Below, piece after piece: positions 8,646-16,796 of a stretch of DNA of 38,995 nt. How positions within the stretch are numbered: the stretch's first letter is position 1; each line of letters starts with the position of its first letter. The notes under the pieces are model-generated. The model did no database searches. It was not told the origin of the DNA and worked only from the letters and a program-made list of their open reading frames with translations. Source of the DNA: Bdellovibrionales bacterium (GTDB lineage: Bacteria > Bdellovibrionota > Bdellovibrionia > Bdellovibrionales > UBA1609). Both the position numbers and the translations under genes were made by a program. The DNA lies in the NCBI GenBank assembly GCA_020850475.1, contig JADZEO010000107.1:1-38995 (forward strand), written 5' to 3'.

Positions 8646-9641
8646 TCAATACCCTTCCGGCAAGGGAGGGGCTCCGAAGCCAATGCTCCGATAAATGTGA
8701 ACCAAAAAATCTCGACGCACTTGTCGCCAAGTGGCTGTGCCGAGGGCCTCTTCACCGATGACCAGATGGTGAAGTTTGTCCTTTAGCGTGGATTCAGCAT
8801 TGCTGACTTCTCGGACTTGCCACTGATCCAGCTGGTTTTGCGAGATGAATTTTCGAATGCCCCGCGCGCTGACCAACTCGTCGTCTGGGTCGACGATGAC
8901 AAGGGTGGGAATGTTGTAGCTGGCACTCGCCCGAAAATGGACGTTGTCGATGGTTCGAAACAGGCTTTTGTAATGCTTCATTTTAGCCCCAGCCGAAAAG
9001 CGATAGCCTTCGGGGCTGCGACTGTTGAGATAGTAGTCGTCGCCGAAGATGTAAAAGGCCTTAATGAGGTAGGTGTAGAAGCGCAAGGAAATAGCCGGTG
9101 CAAATAAAACCATCGCATCCACCTTAAACGCGGGGTCGGCCTGCTGGCCCAGAACATCCAAGTAAAGAGCTCCGCCCAGCGAAAATCCCAAAAACACCAG
9201 CGGGATCGACTTGTCGCGAGCAGTTTTTTGGGCAGCACAAAGTGCGGCCTTGAGGTGGCCGACCCACGCGACGTAGGGCTCTGTCGCCTCATCGGGGCCA
9301 AAGCCGCGATGACCAGGCAACCCGACCTGAATGACTTCGCCGCCCAGAGCCTGGAGGGCTTGGCTCACATCTTTCATACGACTTGGGCGAAGATTAAGGC
9401 CGTGGGCGACCACGGCGACAAACCGAGGACCGTAGTTGGCAGAAAGGAGGTGGGTGAGCTCGCCCCTGAGTGATTCATCCACAGCAGGCGGGGCTAAGTC
9501 GGCCCAAGTGATTTCGCGGTCAGCGCAGGATTCAAAGTGGACCGTGGGATCGCCAGAGGCTTGAGCCCAAGCCGGAGCACCCAGCGCGAGTGCACTTGAG
9601 GCAACTAGGGCGGCTAAGACTGATCGAAACTCGCGATTCAA
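8646..9641 (-). CDS. exported alpha/beta-hydrolase (lipase/esterase-like)
   Basis: A 331-aa protein with a typical signal peptide ending A-W-A near residue 26, so probably periplasmic or secreted. The nucleophile elbow G-F-S-L-G-G places the catalytic Ser at about residue 154. A likely catalytic Asp lies in V-D-P-D-D-E and a His in K-L-H-H-L further on, giving a complete triad in the usual order. This is the Hydrolase_4/monoacylglycerol-lipase-like fold. The start is TTG 9641, overlapping the upstream nupC-like stop (TTGA), so it is translationally coupled to the transporter. Substrate unknown; the pairing with a nucleoside transporter could mean scavenging, but this is speculative. Confidence 0.8.
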   Translation of the reverse strand: MNREFRSVLAALVASSALALGAPAWAQASGDPTVHFESCADREITWADLAPPAVDESLRGELTHLLSANYGPRFVAVVAHGLNLRPSRMKDVSQALQALGGEVIQVGLPGHRGFGPDEATEPYVAWVGHLKAALCAAQKTARDKSIPLVFLGFSLGGALYLDVLGQQADPAFKVDAMVLFAPAISLRFYTYLIKAFYIFGDDYYLNSRSPEGYRFSAGAKMKHYKSLFRTIDNVHFRASASYNIPTLVIVDPDDELVSARGIRKFISQNQLDQWQVREVSNAESTLKDKLHHLVIGEEALGTATWRQVRRDFLVHIYRSIGFGAPPLPEGY

Positions 9642-10939
9642 ATCACAATTCCTGCAATTGCCGCGGTCAAAAAGGCCGCGAGGCTACCCCCGATTACAGA
9701 ACGAATTCCGAGTTCTGCCAAGTCGGATTTTCGGGTGGGCGCGATTCCGCCAATGCCGCCGATCTGGATGGCGATGGACGAAAAGTTGGCAAATCCACAG
9801 AGTGCGTAGGACAAAATAACAATCGTGCGGTCGGTCAACTGGCTGGCCAGCTGGGACATATGTAAATAGGCAACGAACTCATTCAAGACAACCTTTTCAC
9901 CAAGGAGGGTTCCCGCCACCCCCGCTTCGTCCCAGGAAATGCCCATCACCCAGGCCATGGGCGCAAAAAGCCAGCCCAGGATAACTTCAAAAGTGAGTTC
10001 GGGCGGTTTGTCGCCGCGAATGAGGTGGGGAACGGCATCGACTCCCCATTGGTCAAAGCCAATCCCGGCGCCGATGGACTTGAGGACCGCATTAATGAGA
10101 GCGATCAAGGCAATGAAAGCCAGGAGCATGGCTGCGACGTTGAGGGCGAGGGAGAGACCTTCGCCAGCGCCGCGGGCTGCGGCTTCAATCAGGTTGCGAT
10201 CGATTTTTTCTTCGACCGACTTGGGAACCGAGCCGAGGGTTTCCGGTTTGTTTTTTTCGGGGATCATGAGTTTGGAAATGGCCAAGGCCGCCGGAGCGGA
10301 CATCACACTGGCGGTCAGTAAGTGCCCCGCAATTCCGGGAATGCGATCTTTCAGCATCATGGTATAGGCGGCCATGACTCCGCCCGCGACCGTGGCCATG
10401 CCCCCCACCATGACGGCAAAGAGCTCGGAGCGCGTCATGTTGGTCACAAAGGGGCGCACGAGCAATGGAGCCTCGGTTTGTCCCACGAAAATATTGGCCG
10501 AGACGGCGAGCGATTCGGCTCCGCTGATCTTCATGGTTCGCACCATGACCCAAGCAATAGCCCGCACGATCGCTTGCATGATTCCCAAGTGGTAGAGGAC
10601 CGCCATCAAAGACGCCATAAAGATAATCGTTGGGAGTACTTGAAAGGCAAAAATAAAACCAGATTTACTTGGGTCCAGCATTTGGCCAAAAATAAACCGA
10701 CTGCCTTCTTCGGTGTATCTCAGGACGGCGAGGATGGCGTCATTCGCCCAGCCAAAAAGGGGAGATAAGGGGCCGGTAAACCCGAGGGCGGGCACGCCCA
10801 GCACCAAGAGGGCAAGAATCAACTGCAGTCCCATCCCCCAGCCCACTAACTGCCAAGAGACGCGCCGACGGTCGTCGGAAAGCAAGTAAGCGATTGCCAA
10901 AAACACAATGAGGCCTGAAAAGCTGATAATCCGTTCCAC
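9638..10939 (-). CDS. nupC: concentrative nucleoside transporter, NupC/CNT family
   Basis: A 433-aa polytopic membrane protein. The motifs G-Q-T-E-A-P-L-L-V-R-P (substrate site), G-G-M-A-T-V-A-G-G-V and C-G-F-A-N-F-S-S-I-A-I-Q-I-G-G-I-G form the hallmark set of the CNT family, which imports nucleosides with H+ or Na+. Length is normal for the family. The start is GTG 10939, with AGGGGG upstream. It is the first clear gene of a three-gene minus-strand operon with the hydrolase and the CopD-like gene. Ion and nucleoside specificity cannot be decided by eye. Confidence 0.92.
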   Translation of the reverse strand: MERIISFSGLIVFLAIAYLLSDDRRRVSWQLVGWGMGLQLILALLVLGVPALGFTGPLSPLFGWANDAILAVLRYTEEGSRFIFGQMLDPSKSGFIFAFQVLPTIIFMASLMAVLYHLGIMQAIVRAIAWVMVRTMKISGAESLAVSANIFVGQTEAPLLVRPFVTNMTRSELFAVMVGGMATVAGGVMAAYTMMLKDRIPGIAGHLLTASVMSAPAALAISKLMIPEKNKPETLGSVPKSVEEKIDRNLIEAAARGAGEGLSLALNVAAMLLAFIALIALINAVLKSIGAGIGFDQWGVDAVPHLIRGDKPPELTFEVILGWLFAPMAWVMGISWDEAGVAGTLLGEKVVLNEFVAYLHMSQLASQLTDRTIVILSYALCGFANFSSIAIQIGGIGGIAPTRKSDLAELGIRSVIGGSLAAFLTAAIAGIVI

Positions 10940-11050
10940 CCCGGGTCCCCCTGTAGCTCATGTATAGGATGAGAAATGCCGACTCAAAATCGCCTGCGGT
11001 GGGAGTTGACTACCAAAGTCGCTGGCATCTGGGAAGCCTTCTTTACCGGA

Positions 11051-11179
11051 TCACCATGTCAAAGAATTGCCAGCCAATTGGTTAAGTTCGCGGCGCTGCG
11101 ACTGGGCATGGGCTTCGACGTAAACCACCGATAGGAGCAGTAAACTCAGAATTAAGAATTCGATGAGGCGACGAAGCAT
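11051..11179 (-). CDS. possible 42-aa membrane or exported peptide
   Basis: In the 338-base gap between nupC and the ATP-grasp gene, ATG 11179 opens a 42-codon frame. It encodes M-L-R-R, then a hydrophobic Leu/Ile-rich run (about residues 6-20), then E-A-H-A-Q-S-Q-R-R and a polar tail ending in Trp. This is a plausible single-span membrane peptide, or a signal peptide with cleavage after A-H-A. The ribosome site is weak (AGGG about six bases upstream). It is co-oriented with both neighbours. The rest of the gap holds only AT-rich sequence (11219-11260) with no other convincing gene. It could be chance. Confidence 0.3.
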   Translation of the reverse strand: MLRRLIEFLILSLLLLSVVYVEAHAQSQRRELNQLAGNSLTW

Positions 11180-11277
11180 AAGGGCCCTGCACGGTTAAGT
11201 GAGAAACAGTCAACGCCTACATATATAAATGAGTGAGAGTTAAAATTCTAGAGAGCGAAAGTCGGTTTGGGAATTTT

Positions 11278-12153
11278 TCAAACGAGTCGGCGGGCCAAGG
11301 CTTGCGCCAGTCGGGCGGCGCTCGAAGGATCAAACTCGAGGAAAAGTTGCGGTTCAATCAATTCCAGCTCGATCAATGCCCATTGCTCCGTCTCAGGGTG
11401 GCGGATCAAATCAACTCGGGCGTAGAGGGGTGATTCGGGAAGTAGATCAAGGATTCGCCGGCCCACTTTGATGGCATCGGCCGAGGGTCGGCAGGGCTTG
11501 GTGAAGCCTCCGTACTTTTCTTGAACGCGAAAGTCACCGCGCTTGGGGATCTTTTGAACCGCATGTGAGAATTCTTGATCAAAGAACACTAAGGACCATT
11601 CCCCTTCTTGGGTGATCGAGGGCAAAAACTCTTGGATCATGAGCGGACCCCACCCACCCTGCTGGTAGGCCGCGGCCTGAGCGGGATAGGTGGCAGGAGA
11701 CTCGAGCAAATAAGTGCCACGGGCCGAGGCCGAAACCTGGGGTTTAAGCACCCAACTTTTGCTGGGACCACCCGAAGGCCAAAGCATCGCGCCTTGGACG
11801 TCCTGAATTTGGTCGTACCAAAAAGTGAGGGGGATGGCGACCCCTTGCATTTCCAGATCGCGGAGGTAGGTTTTTGTGGAATTCCACTCGATGAGGGGCA
11901 GACGATTGAACAGGGGCCGATTGGTCTGACTGAGGTTACGGAGGGTGCGCAAAAATTCGTTTAAATGTCGGGTATAGTCCCAGGTGGTGCGTATGAGGAC
12001 TGCCCCCGTTGGGTGGGCCGAGCCATTGAGTCTCTGCCATGGGACAAACTCGGTATTAAAACCCAGGGTCTGCAGTTGCGTCAAAAGCAGTCGATCCTCG
12101 GCGATGGGTTCAAGGATTTCATTGCAAGTGAGCAAACTGACGGTTTTGGCCAT
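11278..12153 (-). CDS. ATP-grasp domain enzyme (RimK/DcsG-like)
   Basis: A 291-aa protein of the ATP-grasp superfamily, enzymes that join a carboxylate to an amine or thiol through an acyl-phosphate. An early R-T-T-W-D-Y motif (about residues 54-59) is typical of the glutathione-synthetase/cycloserine-type DcsG branch. It is followed by a W-V-L-K-P-Q-V-S-A nucleotide-binding segment with a glycine loop, then E-F-L-P-S-I and E-G-E-W-S-L, and a late R-V-D-L-I and E-L-E-L-I-E-P with Mg-binding acidic residues. Its product cannot be named. It is transcribed divergently from the hydrogenase operon, with 55 bases between the two starts. Confidence 0.8.
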   Translation of the reverse strand: MAKTVSLLTCNEILEPIAEDRLLLTQLQTLGFNTEFVPWQRLNGSAHPTGAVLIRTTWDYTRHLNEFLRTLRNLSQTNRPLFNRLPLIEWNSTKTYLRDLEMQGVAIPLTFWYDQIQDVQGAMLWPSGGPSKSWVLKPQVSASARGTYLLESPATYPAQAAAYQQGGWGPLMIQEFLPSITQEGEWSLVFFDQEFSHAVQKIPKRGDFRVQEKYGGFTKPCRPSADAIKVGRRILDLLPESPLYARVDLIRHPETEQWALIELELIEPQLFLEFDPSSAARLAQALARRLV

Positions 12154-12195
12154 GACTTGAGGCTAATGGGTTGTTTTGGCCGAAGCAAGCTGCTT
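12143..12195. promoter_or_regulatory. direct repeats and a dyad in the divergent ATP-grasp/hydrogenase-operon gap
   Basis: GTTTTGGCC occurs at 12143-12151 and again at 12173-12181, exactly 30 bases apart (about three helical turns on the same DNA face). A short dyad AAGCA-AGC-TGCTT covers 12183-12195. The pair straddles the ATP-grasp start and precedes the first gene of the hydrogenase operon, where an activator or repressor would sit. No convincing -35/-10 pair was found. The first copy overlaps the ATP-grasp coding start, so the repeat may be fortuitous. Confidence 0.25.
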
Positions 12196-12208
12196 AAATG
12201 TTTTCTCT

Positions 12209-14377
12209 ATGAACCGGGCTCGAGCTTTGTTTGTCAAAACTCCCGACGAATGCGTTCAGTTGATCATCGAGCGTGTGGGTCCCGATTTGCGCGTGGCCAC
12301 CCCGTTGGCGGTCGGTAAACCCAACCAATTGCTGAATGCGCTTTATCAGCGAGTTAAGCAGGACTCGTCCTTGAGTCTGACCTTGTACACGGCCCTCACT
12401 TTAGAAAAACCCAAAGGGCGTTCCGACCTCGAGCGCCGCTTTGTCGAACCGATGGCGGCCCGATTGTTCGCGGATTATCCCGACTTGGACTATGAAGTCG
12501 ATCGGGTCAACGGTCGCTTGCCGAGCAACGTAAAAGTGATCGAATTTTATTTTCCGGCCGGCAAGTTCATGGAAAATCGCCATGCCCAGCAGGATTACAT
12601 TAGCGCCAACTACACTCATGTGGCCCGTGATCTGCTGGATCGGGGAGTGAATGTTCTGTGCCAGATGGTTGCCATTCGCCAGGCCTCCGACGGGAGCGCG
12701 GATGTCAGTTTGGGAAGTAATCCCGATGTGGCCGTTGATCTGATGACGGCCATGCGGTCGAGCGGTCGGCCCGTGGCCTTTGCCGCCCAAGTCAACGGTC
12801 AAATGCCCTTTATGTATGGCGACGCGCTCAAGAGTGCTGACGATTTTGATTTTGTGGTGGAAGACTCGCGCTGGGATTTTCCGCTGTTTGCCCCCCCTAA
12901 AACTTCGGTTCCGGAGGCGGAGTTTGCTGTCGGGGCCTATTGTTCTGCGCTGGTGCGCGACGGGGGAGAGCTGCAAGTGGGGATAGGGGCCCTCGGCGAT
13001 GCCGTGGTGTATTCTTTGTTGCTGCGCCATCAGCGCAACGAAGAGTATTGCCGCGTTTTGCGTGACCTGGGTGTCTTTGACAAGTTTGGGCCGCTGCTAG
13101 ATCGGCTGGGGGGCGCTGAGAGTTTTTCCGAAGGGCTTTTTGGGGCCAGTGAAATGGTGGTGGATGGTTTTTACCACTTGTTTAAGGCCGGTGTCATCAA
13201 GCGCAAGGTGTACGATGACTTGCCCTTGCAACGCTTGATGAACGAAAAACTGATCACCGAAATGGTGACCCCGGAAACCCTGGTGCATCTGGTGGCCCGC
13301 CGGGCGGTGCACGTGCGGTTGACCTTTGAAGACACGCGATATCTCAAGCAGTGGGGAGTCTTCCACGAGCGGGTGAAATGGAACGACGGCCATTTGGAGT
13401 TAGTCAATGGCGATCGGCGAATTCCAAATCTCGAAGACCCGGCGACTCGTCAGTGGGTCATGCAGTATTGCCTAGGCGAACGACTCAAGGGCGGCGCCGT
13501 GATTCATGGGGGATTCTTTTTAGGGCCGCGCTCTTTTTATGAGGGCTTACACCAACTCACTGAAGATGAGCGGCATTTGATTCAAATGCGCTCGGTTCGC
13601 AAAATCAACCAGTTGTACGGCCATGAGGAGTTGGATCGTCTGCATCGCAAAGATGCGCGGTTCATCAACACTTGTCTCAAAGTCACCTTGTTGGGTCATG
13701 TGGTATCCGATGCCCTTGAGGATGGTCGAGTGGTGAGTGGCGTCGGGGGACAATATAACTTTGTGTCGATGGCCCATGCGCTGCCTGATGGACGAAGCAT
13801 CATGAATTTGCGCAGCACCCGAGGGAGCGGCTCCACTCTGCAATCAAACTTGGTTTTTAAGTACGGTCATGTCACCATTCCTCGCCATCTGCGCGATTTG
13901 GTGGTGACCGAGTATGGGGTTGCAGATCTGCGGGGCAAAACCGACTCGGAAGTGGTTGGGGCTTTACTCAATGTGGCTGATTCGCGATTTCAAGAAGCTT
14001 TACGTCGAGAGGCGGTGCGCGCTGGCAAGCTCGCCAGTGATTATCGTATACCGGAAGTGTTTCGTCAGAATCGCCCCGAGCAATACCTCAGGGTACTCGA
14101 ACACTACCGCCACCAAGGACTGTTTCCGCCGTTTCCCTTCGGGACCGACCTCACTGAAATGGAAATTGTGGTGGGACGGGCCTTAAAGCTACTCAAAAAA
14201 AGGCTGCATCAGCCTCGAGAATTGGCGGCGGTCTTTTGGCGGGGTCTCAAGGTCAATCCTCAAGAGGCCAGGTACCGGTTGCCGCTCGAGCGGATGAAAC
14301 TGGCTGAACCGCGTTCGCTCAAGGAGCGCCTCTATCAGCGTTTACTTTTAGGAGCCTTGGTCGGGAGCGGCCGATGA
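12209..14377 (+). CDS. acetyl-CoA hydrolase/CoA-transferase family protein
   Basis: A 722-aa protein of the acetyl-CoA hydrolase/4-hydroxybutyrate CoA-transferase superfamily, which moves CoA between carboxylic acids or hydrolyses acyl-CoA. Recognisable parts are G-E-L-Q-V-G-I-G near residue 255 and, in the C-terminal domain, G-V-G-G-Q-Y-N-F (CoA-binding glycine loop), S-T-R-G-S-G and V-T-E-Y-G-V-A-D-L-R-G. It is longer than the usual 430-540 aa, with a large helical insertion in the middle, as in some proteobacterial relatives. I prefer ATG 12209; an in-frame TTG at 12176 is possible and neither has a strong ribosome site. Its stop overlaps the hydB start (ATGA), so it is part of the hydrogenase operon. 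Confidence 0.8.
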   Translation: MNRARALFVKTPDECVQLIIERVGPDLRVATPLAVGKPNQLLNALYQRVKQDSSLSLTLYTALTLEKPKGRSDLERRFVEPMAARLFADYPDLDYEVDRVNGRLPSNVKVIEFYFPAGKFMENRHAQQDYISANYTHVARDLLDRGVNVLCQMVAIRQASDGSADVSLGSNPDVAVDLMTAMRSSGRPVAFAAQVNGQMPFMYGDALKSADDFDFVVEDSRWDFPLFAPPKTSVPEAEFAVGAYCSALVRDGGELQVGIGALGDAVVYSLLLRHQRNEEYCRVLRDLGVFDKFGPLLDRLGGAESFSEGLFGASEMVVDGFYHLFKAGVIKRKVYDDLPLQRLMNEKLITEMVTPETLVHLVARRAVHVRLTFEDTRYLKQWGVFHERVKWNDGHLELVNGDRRIPNLEDPATRQWVMQYCLGERLKGGAVIHGGFFLGPRSFYEGLHQLTEDERHLIQMRSVRKINQLYGHEELDRLHRKDARFINTCLKVTLLGHVVSDALEDGRVVSGVGGQYNFVSMAHALPDGRSIMNLRSTRGSGSTLQSNLVFKYGHVTIPRHLRDLVVTEYGVADLRGKTDSEVVGALLNVADSRFQEALRREAVRAGKLASDYRIPEVFRQNRPEQYLRVLEHYRHQGLFPPFPFGTDLTEMEIVVGRALKLLKKRLHQPRELAAVFWRGLKVNPQEARYRLPLERMKLAEPRSLKERLYQRLLLGALVGSGR

Positions 14378-15501
14378 GTCGGATTTGGCGGGCGGAACTC
14401 AACGACCTCGATCGCTTGATTGCACAGCTTGGCCGTGAGGGTTTTGAAGTCATTGGTCCGCGGGTAGAGGGCCAAGCCATCAGTTACGGTCCTATCCAGA
14501 GAGTGGCGGATCTGCCTGTGGGCTGGACGGAAGAACAATCCGCAGGTCATTACCGTTTACGCCGCCGCAACGATCAAAGTGTTTTTGGTTTTACGGTGGG
14601 ACCTCAGGGCTGGCGGCGGTATCTTCAGCTTCCCAAGGAGAGTTTGTTCTCGGCGGACCGCAATCATCGGGGACAATGGCAGGTTCAGGAGACTCCAACG
14701 CTTGCACCCAAGCGGGCGTTACTGGGTGTGCGCAGCTGCGAATGGCAAGCCATTAAAATTCAAGATCGGGTTTTTGAGCGTCCGGGTTCGGTTGACCAAC
14801 CTTATCAGCGGCGACGCGAATCCTTATTCGCCATCGGTGTCGATTGTGTCACTTCGGCACCTACGTGTTTTTGCACCAGCCTGGGCGGAGGGCCCAAAGT
14901 CGGAGAGGGAGTGGATCTGGCTTTGACCGAGGTGGTGAATTCCCACCAGCATTTTTTCTTGATTCGCGCTGGGACCCCGCAGGGTGAAGGGCTGCTGACA
15001 AAATTAAACTTGGGAGTCGCCGACGCGATCCAAATTAAAGAGGGCGAACGGCGCATTGAACACACCCGCACCCAGGTCGCGGGACACTGGAAGGTGGATG
15101 TTAAACGCCTGCGTGAGGATTTGCTCGCGAACTGGAATCATCGGTATTGGGAGGAGTTGGGGAATAAATGTTTGGCCTGTGCCAACTGCACTCTCGTTTG
15201 CCCCACCTGCTTTTGTTCTAATACCGTCGAAGAGGTAAGTCTCGAAGGCGACCGTGTGGAGCGGTTTCGGCAATGGGACAGTTGCTTTACCGCAGATCAC
15301 GGTTACCTCCATGGGGGGCAAGTCCGTCCTGACGTGAAATCTCGTTATCGCCAGTGGCTCACCCACAAACTGGCCACTTGGCAAGATCAGTTTGGTGAAG
15401 TCGGCTGCACCGGCTGCGGCCGTTGTGTGGTTTGGTGTCCGGTCGGCATTGATTTACGACAAGCGGTCGAGGCTTTGGCCCAACCCGAGGGGGAACTATG
15501 A
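14374..15501 (+). CDS. hydB: group 3b-type hydrogenase beta subunit, iron-sulfur electron-transfer protein
   Basis: A 375-aa cytoplasmic iron-sulfur protein of the HydB/anaerobic sulfite reductase A family. It should pass electrons between the NAD(P)-binding subunit HydG and the NiFe module. Two ferredoxin-type [4Fe-4S] motifs are clear: C-x-x-C-x-x-C-x-x-x-C-P-x-C around residues 267-280 and C-x-x-C-x-x-C-x-x-x-C-P about 344-354. A further C-F-C-T-S-L-G-G-G-P cysteine motif lies near residue 166. The start ATG 14374 overlaps the CoA-transferase stop, and its own stop overlaps the next start, both as ATGA. Length and order match the bacterial and archaeal hydBGDA arrangement. Confidence 0.9.
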   Translation: MSRIWRAELNDLDRLIAQLGREGFEVIGPRVEGQAISYGPIQRVADLPVGWTEEQSAGHYRLRRRNDQSVFGFTVGPQGWRRYLQLPKESLFSADRNHRGQWQVQETPTLAPKRALLGVRSCEWQAIKIQDRVFERPGSVDQPYQRRRESLFAIGVDCVTSAPTCFCTSLGGGPKVGEGVDLALTEVVNSHQHFFLIRAGTPQGEGLLTKLNLGVADAIQIKEGERRIEHTRTQVAGHWKVDVKRLREDLLANWNHRYWEELGNKCLACANCTLVCPTCFCSNTVEEVSLEGDRVERFRQWDSCFTADHGYLHGGQVRPDVKSRYRQWLTHKLATWQDQFGEVGCTGCGRCVVWCPVGIDLRQAVEALAQPEGEL

Positions 15502-15974
15502 AGAGCGCGGAGATCAAGGCTTTGTTGTTGGCTCAACCCTTGTTCAAAGGGTTGGACGAGACTCAATTGTCCAGCCTTGCCAGTGAAGCCAAAGTAAAAT
15601 CCTTTCGGGCGGGACAGTATCTGGCGCACGAGGGTGAAAGTGCCGATGCATTTTATCTGCTGCTTGACGGGAGAGTGGAAATCTTGACGGATGCGGGGGC
15701 CAAAAAACAGGTTTTGCAAACCATTGGGCCCGGCGAAGTGTTCGGGTGGTCCTGGATAGTGCCGCCCTATCGTTGGAACTTCGACGCTCGCGCCGCGGTC
15801 GCCTCCCGCGCCCTGGTTCTGGCGGGTCAACCTCTGCGCGTGCGTTGCGAAGAGGACCCGCGCTTTGGCTATCAATTGATGAAGCGATTTGCCACAATCA
15901 TGGTGTCGCGCCTCAGAGCCACCCGATTACAGGTGCTCGATGTCTACGGGCGAGAGCCGTCGGCCCATCGATGA
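15498..15974 (+). CDS. cyclic nucleotide-binding domain protein without DNA-binding domain
   Basis: A 158-aa single-domain protein with the Crp/cNMP-binding beta-roll. It shows F-R-A-G-Q-Y-L-A-H-E-G-E (about residues 36-47), Y-L-L-L-D-G-R-V-E-I and a G-P-G-E-V-F-G-W phosphate-binding-cassette region. A long helix follows to the C-terminus, but there is no helix-turn-helix, so it is not itself a Crp/Fnr regulator. It sits between hydB and hydG with ATGA overlaps on both sides, and similar proteins occur in other group 3b operons as far as I recall. Likely role: a bound regulatory subunit sensing a cyclic nucleotide. The cassette lacks an obvious R-S/T-A-S motif (it reads F-D-A-R-A-A-V), so cNMP binding is uncertain. 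Confidence 0.85.
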   Translation: MKSAEIKALLLAQPLFKGLDETQLSSLASEAKVKSFRAGQYLAHEGESADAFYLLLDGRVEILTDAGAKKQVLQTIGPGEVFGWSWIVPPYRWNFDARAAVASRALVLAGQPLRVRCEEDPRFGYQLMKRFATIMVSRLRATRLQVLDVYGREPSAHR

Positions 15975-16795
15975 ATTCCTCTTCGTTAACCCCGCAAGTC
16001 TGGACGGTTCAAAACAAACGTCAGGAGACCGACGACGTGTGGACCCTCACCTTGGCGCGCAAGGGCGGGAAGTGTGAGTTTCTACCGGGTCAGTTTAACA
16101 TGATCGGGGCTTTCGGGAGCGGCGAAGTGGCGATTTCGGTGAGTCAAGCAGGCACGACAGCCGGGCAGGTGATCCACACCATTCGCCGCGTGGGCCGCTC
16201 GACCTCGGCTCTGGTGGAACTCAAAAAAGGTGATCAAGTGGCACTTCGCGGGCCTTTTGGTCGCGGCTGGCCTCTGACGCAAGTGCGGGGACAAGATTTG
16301 ATCTTCGTGGCGGGGGGACTGGGCCTTGCTCCGCTTCGTCCTGCCATTCATCGGGTCCTTCAGCAGCGTGAGCACTACGGGCGCCTGGTGTTGATTTACG
16401 GGGCTCGATCGCCGGATCAACTCTTGTTTTTGTCTGAGGTCAAACGGTGGTCGCAGCGTCAGGGTTTCAAAGTGGAACTCACCGTGGATCATGCCACGCG
16501 CGGTTGGCGCGGCCATGTGGGGGTCGTCACCAGTTTGTTTGAAACTCTCAAGTTCGAGCCTCATCAAACTCACAGTCTGATCTGTGGGCCGGAAGTCATG
16601 ATGCGCTTTGTGGCTCTTGAACTGGAGAGCAAAGGACTGGGGCGCGAGCGCATGTGGTTGTCGATGGAGCGGAACATGAAGTGTGCGGTCGGCATTTGCG
16701 GCCATTGTCAGTATGGTTCGAGTTTTGTTTGCCAAGATGGGCCCGTTTATTCGTTTGACCAAATTGACCAGTGGCTGACACGAAAGGGAGTGTGA
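15971..16795 (+). CDS. hydG: group 3b-type hydrogenase gamma subunit, FAD/NAD(P)-binding reductase
   Basis: A 274-aa ferredoxin-NADP reductase-type flavoprotein that exchanges electrons between NAD(P)H and the hydrogenase. It has an N-terminal FAD barrel (F-L-P-G-Q-F near residue 37, G-P-F-G-R-G-W near 97), a nucleotide fold with V-A-G-G-L-G-L-A-P-L-R-P near 113 and I-Y-G-A-R-S-P, and a C-terminal [2Fe-2S] motif, C-A-V-G-I-C-G-H-C, with a further Cys 11 residues on. Start ATG 15971 overlaps the CNBD stop (ATGA); the same frame is open further upstream but that part is out-of-frame CNBD sequence. The stop lies one base before hydD. Confidence 0.92.
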   Translation: MNSSSLTPQVWTVQNKRQETDDVWTLTLARKGGKCEFLPGQFNMIGAFGSGEVAISVSQAGTTAGQVIHTIRRVGRSTSALVELKKGDQVALRGPFGRGWPLTQVRGQDLIFVAGGLGLAPLRPAIHRVLQQREHYGRLVLIYGARSPDQLLFLSEVKRWSQRQGFKVELTVDHATRGWRGHVGVVTSLFETLKFEPHQTHSLICGPEVMMRFVALELESKGLGRERMWLSMERNMKCAVGICGHCQYGSSFVCQDGPVYSFDQIDQWLTRKGV

Positions 16796-16796
16796 G

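Noticed and set aside
10976-11134. 52-codon plus-strand frame in the nupC/ATP-grasp gap
   Set aside because: It overlaps the better small-peptide candidate on the other strand, lacks a ribosome site and shows no signal or membrane segment.
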